From positions 1 through 64,000 of the forward strand of contig NZ_QRAN01000011.1 in assembly GCF_003457605.1 (NCBI RefSeq): a stretch of DNA of 64,000 bases. Direction: 5' to 3'. A program made the translations under genes and the position numbers. Numbering within the stretch: the stretch's first letter is position 1; every line of letters starts with the position of its first letter. Below the pieces are notes generated by a model. That model was not told where the DNA came from. It saw only the letters and a list, made by a program, of their open reading frames with translations, and searched no databases. This DNA is from Seongchinamella sediminis (lineage in GTDB: Bacteria; Pseudomonadota; Gammaproteobacteria; Pseudomonadales; Halieaceae). Positions 23,754-32,197 of this stretch are shown here, one piece after another.

Positions 23754-26522
23754 ATGGAAAAGACGTTCCAACCCGCCGAGATCGAAACCCGCTGGTACCA
23801 GGAGTGGGAGGACCGGGGTTATTTCGCCCCCCAGGGCGGCGAGCAAGCCTACAGCATCATGATCCCACCACCGAATGTAACCGGCAGCCTGCACATGGGC
23901 CACGGCTTTCAGGAGGCGATCATGGATGCCCTGATCCGCTATCACCGCATGTCGGGCTACAACACCCTCTGGCAGGTGGGCACGGATCACGCCGGCATCG
24001 CCACCCAGATGGTAGTGGAACGCCAGCTGGAAGCCCAGGGCATCAGCCGCCACGAACTGGGCCGGGAAAAGTTCATCGACAAGGTCTGGGAGTGGAAAGA
24101 GCAATCCGGCGGGACCATCACCCGCCAGCTGCGCCGGCTCGGTTCCTCCCTGGACTGGTCGCGCGAGCGCTTCACCATGGACGAGGGCCTCTCCAACGCC
24201 GTGCAGGAAGTGTTCATCCGCCTGTACCGGGAGGGCCTGATCTACCGCGGCAAACGGCTGGTGAACTGGGATCCGGTGCTGCACACCGCCATCTCCGACC
24301 TGGAGGTAATTTCAGAAGAGGAGCAGGGCCACCTGTGGCACTTCAACTACCCGCTGGCTGGCGGCGAAGGCCACCTCACCGTCGCCACCACCCGCCCGGA
24401 GACCATGCTCGGCGATGCCGCGGTGGCCGTGCATCCTGAGGATGAGCGCTATGCCCACCTGATCGGGCGCATGGTGGAACTGCCGCTGACCGGTCGCGAA
24501 ATCCCGGTCATCGCCGATGATTACGTGGATCGCGAGTTTGGCACCGGCTGCGTGAAGATCACCCCTGCCCACGACTTCAACGACTACGAAATGGGCAAGC
24601 GTCACGGCCTGCCGCTGATCAATATTCTCGATGACGACGCCGCCATCGGCGGTGAGGCGCCTGCCGCCTATGTGGGCATGGATCGTTTCGAGGCGCGCAA
24701 GAAAATCGTAGCCGACCTGGAGGCCCTGGGCCTGCTGGAAAAGATAGATGACCATACTCTCAAGGTGCCGCGCGGAGACCGTTCCGGTGTGGTCATCGAG
24801 CCCTACCTGACTGACCAGTGGTACGTGGATGCCCGGGAACTCGCCAGGCCGGCCATCGCTGCGGTGGAAAACGGCGACATCGCCTTTGTGCCCAAACAGT
24901 GGGAAAACACCTATTTTGCCTGGATGCGCGACATCCAGGACTGGTGCATCAGCCGCCAGCTGTGGTGGGGGCATCGCATCCCCGCCTGGTACGACGCCAG
25001 GGGCAATGTCTACGTGGGCGAATCGGAGGCAGCGGTGCGGGCCGACCACCAGCTGGCCGACGAGATGAGCCTGCACCAGGACGAGGACGTGCTGGACACC
25101 TGGTTCTCCTCTGCCCTGTGGACCTTTTCCACCCTCGGCTGGCCAGAGGAAACCGAGGAGCTGAAAACCTTCCACCCCAGTTCGGTGCTGGTCACCGGCT
25201 TCGACATCATTTTCTTCTGGGTCGCCCGGATGATCATGATGACCCTGCACTTGCGCAAGGAGGTCCCCTTTCACACCGTCTATGTACACGGCCTGGTGCG
25301 CGATGCGGACGGGCAGAAAATGTCCAAGTCCAAGGGCAACGTGCTGGACCCCATAGACCTGATCGATGGCATCGAGCTGGAAGACCTGGTGCAAAAGCGC
25401 ACCGCCGGCATGATGCAGCCGCAGCTCGCGGCCAAAATCGAAAAGGCCACGCGTAAGCAGTTCCCTGAAGGTATCGCTGCCTACGGTACCGACGCCCTGC
25501 GCTTTACCTACTTCTCCCTGGCGTCCACCGGCCGCGACGTGAAATTCGATATCGGTCGCATCGAGGGGTACCGGAATTTCTGCAACAAGATCTGGAATGC
25601 CGCCCGCTATGTGATGATGAACTGCGAGGGCGAGGACTGCGGTCAGGATGAGACCCTGCCTTTTGAACGCAGCCTGGCGGATCGCTGGATTGTCAGCAAG
25701 CTGCAGGAAACCGAGGCCGAAGTCGCGCGGGCGGTAGCCGGCTATCGCTTCGACCTGGCGTCCCAGGCGCTGTACGAATTCATCTGGAACGAGTACTGCG
25801 ACTGGTACCTGGAACTGTCCAAACCGGTGCTGTGGGATGACAAGGCCAACGCTGAGGCCAAGCGAGGCACCCGCCGCACACTGATCCGGGTGCTGGAGAC
25901 CTGGCTGCGCCTGCTGCACCCGATGATGCCGTTTATTACCGAGGAAATCTGGCAAACCGTCGCTCCGCTCGCGGGCAGGACCGGCCCGACGATCATGCTC
26001 CAGCCCTACCCGGTGGCCGACCCTGACGCTATGGACAGCGCCGCAAACGCAGATATAGAATGGCTCAAAGGAGTGATTGTCGGCGTTCGCAACATTCGCG
26101 GGGAAATGAACATTCCCCCGGGCAAGGCGCTCACGGTGCTGATGAAAAACGGCAGCGGCGAGGACCAGCGGCGGCTGGTAGAAAATGCGCCGTTCCTCAA
26201 AAAGCTGGCCAAACTGGACGAGCTTACCTGGCTTGCCGCCAACGATGAGGCACCGGTTGCGGCGACAGCGCTGGTGGGAGAGCTGGAAATCCTGGTGCCA
26301 ATGGCGGGCCTGATAGACAAGAGTGCCGAACTGGCCCGACTCGCCAAAGAGATTGACAAGCTGGAAAAAGAATTAAAACGGGTGCAGGGCAAGCTCGCCA
26401 ACAGCGCCTTTGTAGACAGGGCTCCCGCCGCTGTCGTGGAGAAGGAGCGGGAGAAGCTGCAGGCGCAGGAGCAAGCACTGCAACAATTACAGGAGCAGGA
26501 ACGGCGCATCCGGCAAATGTAA
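23754..26522 (+). CDS. valS: Valyl-tRNA synthetase
   Basis: The 922-residue class I synthetase charges tRNA-Val. The start at ATG 23754 is preferred over the overlapping GTG at 23751. The HIGH-type motif occurs in [14 protein letters not shown] at about 37-50, and the KMSKS motif in [10 protein letters not shown] at about 522. The CP1 editing domain lies between them, the anticodon-binding domain follows, and a C-terminal coiled coil (about 850-920) packs on tRNA. Length and domain order are typical of bacterial ValS. Confidence 0.97.
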   Translation: MEKTFQPAEIETRWYQEWEDRGYFAPQGGEQAYSIMIPPPNVTGSLHMGHGFQEAIMDALIRYHRMSGYNTLWQVGTDHAGIATQMVVERQLEAQGISRHELGREKFIDKVWEWKEQSGGTITRQLRRLGSSLDWSRERFTMDEGLSNAVQEVFIRLYREGLIYRGKRLVNWDPVLHTAISDLEVISEEEQGHLWHFNYPLAGGEGHLTVATTRPETMLGDAAVAVHPEDERYAHLIGRMVELPLTGREIPVIADDYVDREFGTGCVKITPAHDFNDYEMGKRHGLPLINILDDDAAIGGEAPAAYVGMDRFEARKKIVADLEALGLLEKIDDHTLKVPRGDRSGVVIEPYLTDQWYVDARELARPAIAAVENGDIAFVPKQWENTYFAWMRDIQDWCISRQLWWGHRIPAWYDARGNVYVGESEAAVRADHQLADEMSLHQDEDVLDTWFSSALWTFSTLGWPEETEELKTFHPSSVLVTGFDIIFFWVARMIMMTLHLRKEVPFHTVYVHGLVRDADGQKMSKSKGNVLDPIDLIDGIELEDLVQKRTAGMMQPQLAAKIEKATRKQFPEGIAAYGTDALRFTYFSLASTGRDVKFDIGRIEGYRNFCNKIWNAARYVMMNCEGEDCGQDETLPFERSLADRWIVSKLQETEAEVARAVAGYRFDLASQALYEFIWNEYCDWYLELSKPVLWDDKANAEAKRGTRRTLIRVLETWLRLLHPMMPFITEEIWQTVAPLAGRTGPTIMLQPYPVADPDAMDSAANADIEWLKGVIVGVRNIRGEMNIPPGKALTVLMKNGSGEDQRRLVENAPFLKKLAKLDELTWLAANDEAPVAATALVGELEILVPMAGLIDKSAELARLAKEIDKLEKELKRVQGKLANSAFVDRAPAAVVEKEREKLQAQEQALQQLQEQERRIRQM

Positions 26523-26555
26523 CCTGCCGGCGCGGCCGCTGGCAGCGCCGGCAGG
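26523..26555 (+). terminator. Eleven-bp stem after valS
   Basis: CCTGCCGGCGC (26523-26533) and GCGCCGGCAGG (26545-26555) form a perfect stem around an 11-base loop, starting immediately after the valS stop. No U-run follows, so termination may need Rho or the stem may protect the mRNA end. Position makes transcript-end function likely. Confidence 0.45.
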
Positions 26556-26636
26556 ATGAAACGGTTTCACGTCTGGGTCTCTCCCGCGAGGGGTTCAGCA
26601 TAATAAAAGCAATACGCTAAACCGAGGTAAAGAGGT

Positions 26637-26849
26637 ATGAGTGATCGTGTAAACGGCACGGTAAAGTGGTTTAACAACGCCAAGGGGTTCGGCTTCATCA
26701 CCCGGGAAGAAGGAGACGCTGACGTCTTTGTCCACTTCCGCTCCATCCAGGGCGACGGCTACCGCACCCTGAACGAAGGACAGCAGGTAGAGTTCAATCT
26801 GGTAGAAGGCCCCAAGGGTCTGCAGGCGGAAGACGTCCACAAGCTTTAG
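26637..26849 (+). CDS. CspA-family cold shock protein
   Basis: This 70-residue single-domain protein has both nucleic-acid-binding motifs: RNP1 KGFGFI at 16-21 and RNP2 VFVHF at 30-34. It is a single-stranded RNA/DNA chaperone of the cytoplasm. AGAGGT lies directly upstream of the ATG. A 14-bp tandem repeat follows the stop, then a second cold-shock-domain gene. Whether it is cold induced cannot be told from sequence. Confidence 0.93.
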   Translation: MSDRVNGTVKWFNNAKGFGFITREEGDADVFVHFRSIQGDGYRTLNEGQQVEFNLVEGPKGLQAEDVHKL

Positions 26850-26851
26850 CC

Positions 26852-26900
26852 CGGCGTCCGCTACACGGCGTCCGCTGCACGGCGCCCACTACACGGCGTC
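26852..26900 (+). repeat. 14-bp tandem repeat, 3.5 copies
   Basis: The unit CGGCGTCCGCTACA occurs at 26852-26865, 26866-26879 (one change) and 26880-26893 (two changes), followed by a partial CGGCGTC at 26894-26900. It begins two bases after the cold shock protein stop. Copy number may vary by slippage. No function is evident. Confidence 0.75.
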
Positions 26901-26980
26901 AAAAACATACTGCACAAACACACCAGCGGGAGCGCGGTGAGCGCTTGAGACCTGCTGTTTTTACTATTTTTATCCCGTTG

Positions 26981-27019
26981 TTATCGGTGATAAACAGCCC
27001 GCCGACTGCGGGCGCTGTT
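26981..27019 (+). promoter_or_regulatory. Two adjacent leader hairpins upstream of the membrane-anchored CSD gene
   Basis: TTATC/GATAA (26981-26985 with 26989-26993) forms a small stem. AACAGCCCGC pairs with GCGG-GC-GCTGTT (26993-27019) to form a stronger one with a two-base bulge. The second ends 11 bases before the ATG at 27031, just before the GAGAGG ribosome binding site. Cold-shock genes often use structured leaders as thermosensors, so this is a candidate; the link is inference. Confidence 0.35.
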
Positions 27020-27030
27020 GAGAGGTATTC

Positions 27031-27450
27031 ATGAATCTTGTTGCAAAAATCGTTATCGCCACCCTGGTTGCCGTGGCTGCCGCCGCTTTGAATCACTTCG
27101 CACCCGCTATACCGGTGCCCATCGTCCTGCTGCTGGCAACTGTCGCTACCGTCCTGTTGGCGTCTGCTGCCGGCGCCCCTGCCGCCAGTGCCGCAGCCGG
27201 CCAGCCGGAGCCCGGCAGGCAGGCCACGACTGCCGCTGCCAGCGGAGTTCGGGAAGAAGGCGAGGTCAAGTGGTTTAACGTGTCCAAGGGCTTTGGCTTT
27301 ATCACCAAGGACAATGGCGATGAAATTTTTGTCCACTTCCGTTCAATCCGCGGCGACGGTCGCCGCAGCCTGCGCGATGGCCAGCGGGTCAGCTTTGTCG
27401 AGGCACAGACCGAAAAGGGCCCCCAGGCCGAGGACGTTGAAGCACTTTAG
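27031..27450 (+). CDS. Membrane-anchored cold-shock-domain protein
   Basis: The 139-residue protein has two hydrophobic N-terminal segments (about 3-20 and 27-48), an Ala/Pro/Gln-rich linker (49-72), and a complete cold shock domain (76-139) with RNP1 KGFGFI (86-91) and RNP2 IFVHF (99-103). It is predicted to hold a single-strand nucleic acid binding domain on the cytoplasmic face of the inner membrane. The domain is close to that of the preceding gene, suggesting duplication followed by fusion. Its stop overlaps that of the convergent tetR gene. Confidence 0.85.
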   Translation: MNLVAKIVIATLVAVAAAALNHFAPAIPVPIVLLLATVATVLLASAAGAPAASAAAGQPEPGRQATTAAASGVREEGEVKWFNVSKGFGFITKDNGDEIFVHFRSIRGDGRRSLRDGQRVSFVEAQTEKGPQAEDVEAL

Positions 27451-28109
27451 CGCCCCTCCGGGTCCCTGCCGATAATCTCATTCTGCCAGGCGGCGGCGAG
27501 CATATTCGCCCCCTGGCGCAGGACCATGTCTGGCTCCAGGCTGGGATCCTCCAGCGCCATTTCAATCAGGCTGTAGCCAATATCCACGGTCAGCCGCGCC
27601 TGCATCAGGGTCTCCGGGCTCACTTCACCCTGCTGCAATTCCGCCAGGTACAGGGCCAGCTGGTCCGCCAGCAGACGATGGGAGGTCAGTCGCAGCTCCT
27701 GCAGCGGCGCCACGGCACGCAAGGCCTGGGAAATTTCCAGCCCGCCGGTCTTCTCCAGGGTGAGATCGTAGGTCTTGCGCAACACCTCATAAATATGGGA
27801 AAGCAAACGCTCGGGCTGGCTGGGGCTGTGGTAGGTCTCCACCCACTCGTGGAAAATCTCATTCTGGCGGTCCATGAGGCTGGCGCCCAGGGCATTGATG
27901 ACCGCATACTTGTTGGGGAAATACCGGTACAGCGCCGGCACGGTAATGCCGGCCCGCTCGGCGATGAGATTGGTCGAAATGCGCTCTACCCCGACTTCCA
28001 CCAGTAATTCGGCAGCCGCGGCGAGGATCGCCTCATAGGTGCGCTTCGCCCGTTCCTGGCGGGGGCGATTTTTTTCCAGCAGTTCCACCTGCCGTCTGGT
28101 TGCGGTCAT
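27447..28109 (-). CDS. TetR-family transcriptional regulator
   Basis: The 220-residue protein has a TetR_N domain at about 20-70: YEAILAAAAELLVEVGVERIST, followed by the recognition helix region AGITVPALYRYFPNKYAVI. The C-terminal ligand domain is unclassified. A basic stretch (KNRPRQERAKRT) precedes the HTH. Possible targets are the DUF1329 gene upstream on the same strand or its own promoter; no operator is recognised in the 180 bases between them. It is convergent with the CSD gene and overlaps its stop by three bases. Confidence 0.9.
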   Translation of the reverse strand: MTATRRQVELLEKNRPRQERAKRTYEAILAAAAELLVEVGVERISTNLIAERAGITVPALYRYFPNKYAVINALGASLMDRQNEIFHEWVETYHSPSQPERLLSHIYEVLRKTYDLTLEKTGGLEISQALRAVAPLQELRLTSHRLLADQLALYLAELQQGEVSPETLMQARLTVDIGYSLIEMALEDPSLEPDMVLRQGANMLAAAWQNEIIGRDPEGR

Positions 28110-28289
28110 TGCAGTCCCTACCTGTTATCAGCCGGTCTTTGCCGACAATTCTTTTCCGGCAATGCTATCCCAGCTGAAAAAATTTGACCACCGCGACAAC
28201 GCGTCGCGATGCAGCGCCGAAATCTCGCCGGCAGGACCCGCGGCAGCAGAGTAACAGGCCAGGGTTCGCCCACTCTGACTGGGTTGGCA

Positions 28290-29681
28290 CTAGCGCTTGG
28301 CCAGATTCCTCAGGTTGGCCGGGGTGAAGTAGTCCCTGTCCAGATAAGGCAGATTGTGGACCGCCTCCTCCCGGTCGACGGTAATGAAATTGCTGAGATA
28401 GCCACCGGAGGGGAGGTCCATGAATACCTGGGTATGCTTCTCGTAGCAGCTGATCTGGTATTCGTAGTCAGACAGGAAAAAACCGACCCGCCACAGATTG
28501 CCCCGACCATCGAAGTTCTCCGACATGACGGGGTTCCAGCTGTCTTCCTCAACATACCAGCGACGTTTCTTGTAGGCGTGGCGCTTGCCGGGTGCGAGCC
28601 TGGCCTCCACCACCCAGACCCGCCGCTTCTCGAAACGCACATAGTCGGGATTGAGGAAGTTTACGCTCAACCGGTCATCCAGCTTGCCTTTTCTCGAATC
28701 ATTAAAGCTGAAATTGTGGAAGGGAACGTACACTTCCTTGCGCCCCAGCAGCGTGTAGGTGAAGCGATCGAAGGCGCCGTTGAAGCCCTTGTGGTCATCG
28801 ATCGTCTGCATCCCGCCGGGGCCGTCGGGGTTGTCGTAGCCTATCGCCGGCGCCTTGCGCACACGTCGGGTGCCGGGATCGTACTGCCAGGCATTGCGCT
28901 TGTGCTTCTTGAAATTCAGCGGATCGGTGACCACGGTAATCTGGCCTTTGGTCCGCGGGGGCGCCAGCCGCTCGGACACGGTCCAGACCGCATAGGCGCC
29001 GCGTTCGGCCTCGGTCACACCGGTGTCCGGATCAGCCGGATTGTTGAAGGGGTCTGACTGGGTGAATCTTATGGCATCGTGAGAGCGCTCACCATTGGCG
29101 AATACACCATAACCATCGTAAGCGACTTGCAGGGTTGTGGTGCAACCTGAGGTGCGCATATTCCACAGTACTTCCCGGTCGTTCAGGGGTATCGGGAAGG
29201 CGATGCCCCCGTTGTAATTGACCAGCCCCTCGCCATCATCGGTGAGCTCGGTGTGGCGCGCATTCCAGGCGGCTTTTTTCGCCATGCGCTCCTGGTAGCC
29301 GAAGTCGCGATGGGTGGGGTAAACCTGAAGCTCGAATCCGGGATAGCGGTCGAACAATGCCGCCTGGCCCTCCGAGAGATTGTCCAGGTGCTGTTGATAA
29401 TTGTCGGCGGTGATGACCAGTAGCGGCTTCTCGTCCGCATAGGGATTCGGCCGGGGAGCCCCGGGGCCACCGTATTCCAGCCCGGGCGGCACCCCCGTCC
29501 ACTTCGGTTCCCAGGCGGGTATGGAGCCATCGGCGTTGCCGGCCACCTCGCCACCGAAGGGATTCAGGTCACCGCCTTCCAGCCTTGCCGCCTGCTCCTC
29601 GGGCACCCTGGCCTGGGTCAGGGAAACGGCCAGCAGGGTAACGGCCACAGCTGCCGCGGACTGCTTGATAGCGTTGGACAT
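28290..29681 (-). CDS. DUF1329 outer-membrane/periplasmic lipid-transport-associated protein
   Basis: The 463-residue protein starts at 29681 with a signal peptide (AAAVAVTLLAVSLTQA). It follows the DUF1329 pattern: a GGDLNPFG segment, PHTRDFGY-like YPTHRDFGY, SGCTTTLQ, and a C-terminal YxxDRDYFTPANLR. DUF1329 proteins resemble LolA/LolB-like folds and usually sit with a DUF1302 outer membrane protein and an MMPL transporter in steroid- or hydrocarbon-degrading bacteria. Neither partner is adjacent here. The substrate is unknown. Confidence 0.85.
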   Translation of the reverse strand: MSNAIKQSAAAVAVTLLAVSLTQARVPEEQAARLEGGDLNPFGGEVAGNADGSIPAWEPKWTGVPPGLEYGGPGAPRPNPYADEKPLLVITADNYQQHLDNLSEGQAALFDRYPGFELQVYPTHRDFGYQERMAKKAAWNARHTELTDDGEGLVNYNGGIAFPIPLNDREVLWNMRTSGCTTTLQVAYDGYGVFANGERSHDAIRFTQSDPFNNPADPDTGVTEAERGAYAVWTVSERLAPPRTKGQITVVTDPLNFKKHKRNAWQYDPGTRRVRKAPAIGYDNPDGPGGMQTIDDHKGFNGAFDRFTYTLLGRKEVYVPFHNFSFNDSRKGKLDDRLSVNFLNPDYVRFEKRRVWVVEARLAPGKRHAYKKRRWYVEEDSWNPVMSENFDGRGNLWRVGFFLSDYEYQISCYEKHTQVFMDLPSGGYLSNFITVDREEAVHNLPYLDRDYFTPANLRNLAKR

Positions 29682-30184
29682 TGGCTTCCCTCCCCCTCGC
29701 TTGGAAAACATGCTCGATGCCCGATGACCGCTTGTCACGGTCGTCCAGGGTCCGCTCGGCGGGATCGTCGCCGTCAGGTTGCGCTCCCCCGGTGGGGTGC
29801 TACCCAGCGGCGGGCGACTGCCCCGCCCTTAAGGTTGCTTGCGGGAACCCAGTTGTTGGCAATCCCCGCTAATCGCCTGCCCTAACTATAGCGCAACGCA
29901 AGCGGGTAGGGACCTTGATAGAGATCAACCACACCTATCGCGCACGGGCAAAACACCGGGCAGGCTCGCCCACGCGCGACCGGCAGCGGCCACAAAAACC
30001 TCTGCACCGTGGGTGGCGATCCACAGTACAATGGCACGGAATCGGCGCTTTACTGTGTCACGGTGCTGGAACACCCGTCCTGCCGCTGTAGCCTGGCCCC
30101 GACCCAGAAGCCGTTTTAATCACCCGACATTCAGGAACGGGCGTAGCCATCGCCCATCTGGATTCATGCCAGTAAGGAGTAAAC
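29682..30184. other. 503-bp intergenic region between DUF1329 and the methyltransferase
   Basis: No convincing reading frame is present. It must hold the promoters of both divergent genes. The only clear site is a perfect FNR/ANR-type box at 29915-29928. An AAGGAG ribosome binding site at the right end decides the TTG start of the methyltransferase. Confidence 0.6.
29915..29928. promoter_or_regulatory. Perfect FNR/ANR-type box
   Basis: TTGAT AGAG ATCAA exactly matches the consensus TTGAT-N4-ATCAA recognised by FNR/ANR oxygen-sensing regulators. It lies 234 bases upstream of the DUF1329 start and 257 bases upstream of the methyltransferase start. About one such match is expected per megabase by chance, so its intergenic position is suggestive. 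The distance from either start is larger than usual, so a long leader or an unannotated transcript would be needed. Confidence 0.5.
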
Positions 30185-30805
30185 TTGGCCAGCCAACCGC
30201 GCATCGAACGCCGTTTTCGCGGTGTTATCATGCCCACCGCGTCCCACCCCGCCATCCGCAGGGTCAAGCGCCAGGGCGCTGAACCGTCGATCCACGGCAA
30301 CAAGCTGTGGAAGTCCAGCTGCCTGCTGATCGACTACCTGAATAAAAGTCCGCCAGAACACTGCCAGCGCATCCTCGATGTGGGTTGCGGCTGGGGGGTC
30401 TCGGGAATCTGGTGCGCCAAAACCTTCAATTCCGAGGTCACTTCCATGGATGCCGATCCGGATGTATTTCCCTTCCTCCAGGCCACAGCGGAACTGAACG
30501 GCGTGCAGACCGAGCACCTGGTTTCGCGGTTCGAAAAGCTCACCACCAGACAGCTGTCCCGCTACGACATGCTGATCGCCGCCGATATCTGCTTCTGGGA
30601 CGAACTGGTCAGGCCCGTCACCAACATGGTGAACCGGGCGGTTAAAGCTGGCGTGAAACAAATCCTGATTGCCGATCCCGAGCGTTCGCCTTTTTTCGAA
30701 ATCGCCGAGCGCTGTGCCGACAAGCACTGTGCCGAGGTTGTCGAGTGGAGCACCCGCAGCCCGATCAAGGCTTCCGGGGCAATCATGGTGCTGGAAAACG
30801 CCTGA
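30185..30805 (+). CDS. Class I SAM-dependent methyltransferase
   Basis: The 206-residue protein contains motif I LDVGCGWGVSG (about 64-74) followed by the acidic SMDADPDVF, the standard SAM-binding pattern. Overall it resembles small protein-lysine or METTL-type methyltransferases, but the substrate is unknown. Translation starts at TTG 30185: a strong AAGGAG lies five bases upstream, while the first ATG at 30230 has none. It is convergent with the TPR gene, with two bases between the stops. Confidence 0.8.
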   Translation: MASQPRIERRFRGVIMPTASHPAIRRVKRQGAEPSIHGNKLWKSSCLLIDYLNKSPPEHCQRILDVGCGWGVSGIWCAKTFNSEVTSMDADPDVFPFLQATAELNGVQTEHLVSRFEKLTTRQLSRYDMLIAADICFWDELVRPVTNMVNRAVKAGVKQILIADPERSPFFEIAERCADKHCAEVVEWSTRSPIKASGAIMVLENA

Positions 30806-30807
30806 GT

Positions 30808-32091
30808 TCAGTCCAGCAAGCGGTAGCGTCGGGTAAGCCCCTCTACCGCCTCCGCTTCCCCGCTGGCCCAGCGTGGCCGGAACAGGGTAGCTGACAACTG
30901 GCGCCGGAAGTCGTGGAGATTGTGATCCTCATCGCCCCCGGTGTGACGGGCCTCAAGTCCGCTGACCCTGCCCCGTGCGGAGACGTCATAGCGGGCCTCG
31001 ATGGTGGCCGCCGGTCCGGCGGCGAAGGTCTCGGCGCGCCAGAAAACCCCATTGTCGGGCAGCTCCACCGGCTCCCCCAGCCACTGCTGTAACAGCGCCT
31101 GTTCGCCGGCCTCGTTGAGAATCGCCACCACCTCGCGGTAAGACGCGGCGGCCCGCTGCCGGTTACCGTTCCAGAAATACCAGTCTGCCAGTCCCAGGTG
31201 CACGGCCGCAGTCTCTACCGCCCCCTGCCCCGCAGCCGCCCGGGACAATTGCCTGAAGATGGCAGCCACCTGCGCCGGCGCAGTGCGCAGGCGCGCGTCC
31301 AGTTTCTGCTCCTCCAGCGACTGTACTACCTGCTGGGTCCCCATGTACTCCCTGGAGGTGAGCAACTGTTGCTCGGCGATTGTCGGCTCGAAACGCTGCA
31401 GCAGCAGGTAATGATTCAGCACCTGGCTGTAGCTGACGTCCCGCAGCCAGCGGTATGGCACATTCGCCTGTTGCTGCATGTGCTCGAGCATATCGGCATT
31501 CAGCTCAATCAGTTTGAGCAGCCGCTGCCGCCCGGCGCCCAGCTCATGGCGCAATGCCTCGCGCTGCCAGCGCATGTATTCCTGGGCCGCCCGAATCCGC
31601 GCCTGGGTGAACGGTGGACGACCGTTGCCGAACAGGTGAAAAAAGTAATCGTAGCGTTCGTCGAGCGCCTCCAGGTTGCCGGCCTGGCGGTAGGACAGCA
31701 GCAGTTCGCGCAGCAGCGGGACTTGCCGGTCGCTGCCCAGCCCGTCATTGACCCTGATGACATGCATGGCACGCCGGTACAGGGCCGCCGCCTGCTGGTA
31801 ATCACCCGCCTGCCGATAGTGCCTGCCCAGGGAGGCCAGAGGCTCGGCGAGGCTGTCTGCGTAGGGGCCGCCGGCCTGTTCCAGCGACTCCAGCTGCTGC
31901 TCAAAGGCCTGTCCATCCCCGGGGATATTGCTGTCGCCCGGCCGTTCGAGCCATTCCAGTCCTCCCTCGCCCCACTGGGCGCCGAGCCGCACAAAGCCCT
32001 CGCCATAGGGTGCAGGCGCTGCCGCTGCGACCAGCGGCTGCAGAGCGAGCAACAGGCCACAAAGCAGGCTCAGGGGACAAGTATTCAGCAT
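30808..32091 (-). CDS. Secreted TPR-repeat protein
   Basis: The 427-residue protein starts at 32091 with a signal peptide (LLCGLLLALQPLVAAAAPAP). Residues about 75-160 hold TPR-like helices (LASLGRHYRQAGDYQQAAALYRRA), and another lies near 300-330. The last 75 residues (ARYDVSARGRVSGLEARHTG, LSATLFRPRW) look like a TonB C-terminal-like beta module seen in energy-transducer-type proteins. It is probably periplasmic. I do not recognise a specific family. It is divergent from the WS/DGAT gene. Confidence 0.7.
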   Translation of the reverse strand: MLNTCPLSLLCGLLLALQPLVAAAAPAPYGEGFVRLGAQWGEGGLEWLERPGDSNIPGDGQAFEQQLESLEQAGGPYADSLAEPLASLGRHYRQAGDYQQAAALYRRAMHVIRVNDGLGSDRQVPLLRELLLSYRQAGNLEALDERYDYFFHLFGNGRPPFTQARIRAAQEYMRWQREALRHELGAGRQRLLKLIELNADMLEHMQQQANVPYRWLRDVSYSQVLNHYLLLQRFEPTIAEQQLLTSREYMGTQQVVQSLEEQKLDARLRTAPAQVAAIFRQLSRAAAGQGAVETAAVHLGLADWYFWNGNRQRAAASYREVVAILNEAGEQALLQQWLGEPVELPDNGVFWRAETFAAGPAATIEARYDVSARGRVSGLEARHTGGDEDHNLHDFRRQLSATLFRPRWASGEAEAVEGLTRRYRLLD

Positions 32092-32197
32092 AGCGGACAA
32101 ACTTTGATCACCTTTCTGGTGCCGCCGGGGCAACAATGATATAACGGCGCCACAATTTCGACCTTAGCTGGCTGGCACCGCAGGACCCCGAAACATT

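Noticed and set aside
24312-25955. A 547-codon open frame antisense to valS
   Set aside because: It lies wholly within valS, whose motifs and length are certain. Composition is typical of the antisense of a GC-rich gene, with no domain and no ribosome binding site.
28270-28300. A sigma-54-like string (TTGGCAC...CTTGG)
   Set aside because: It lies at the 3' end of DUF1329, has poor -12 match and no gene follows in a suitable position.
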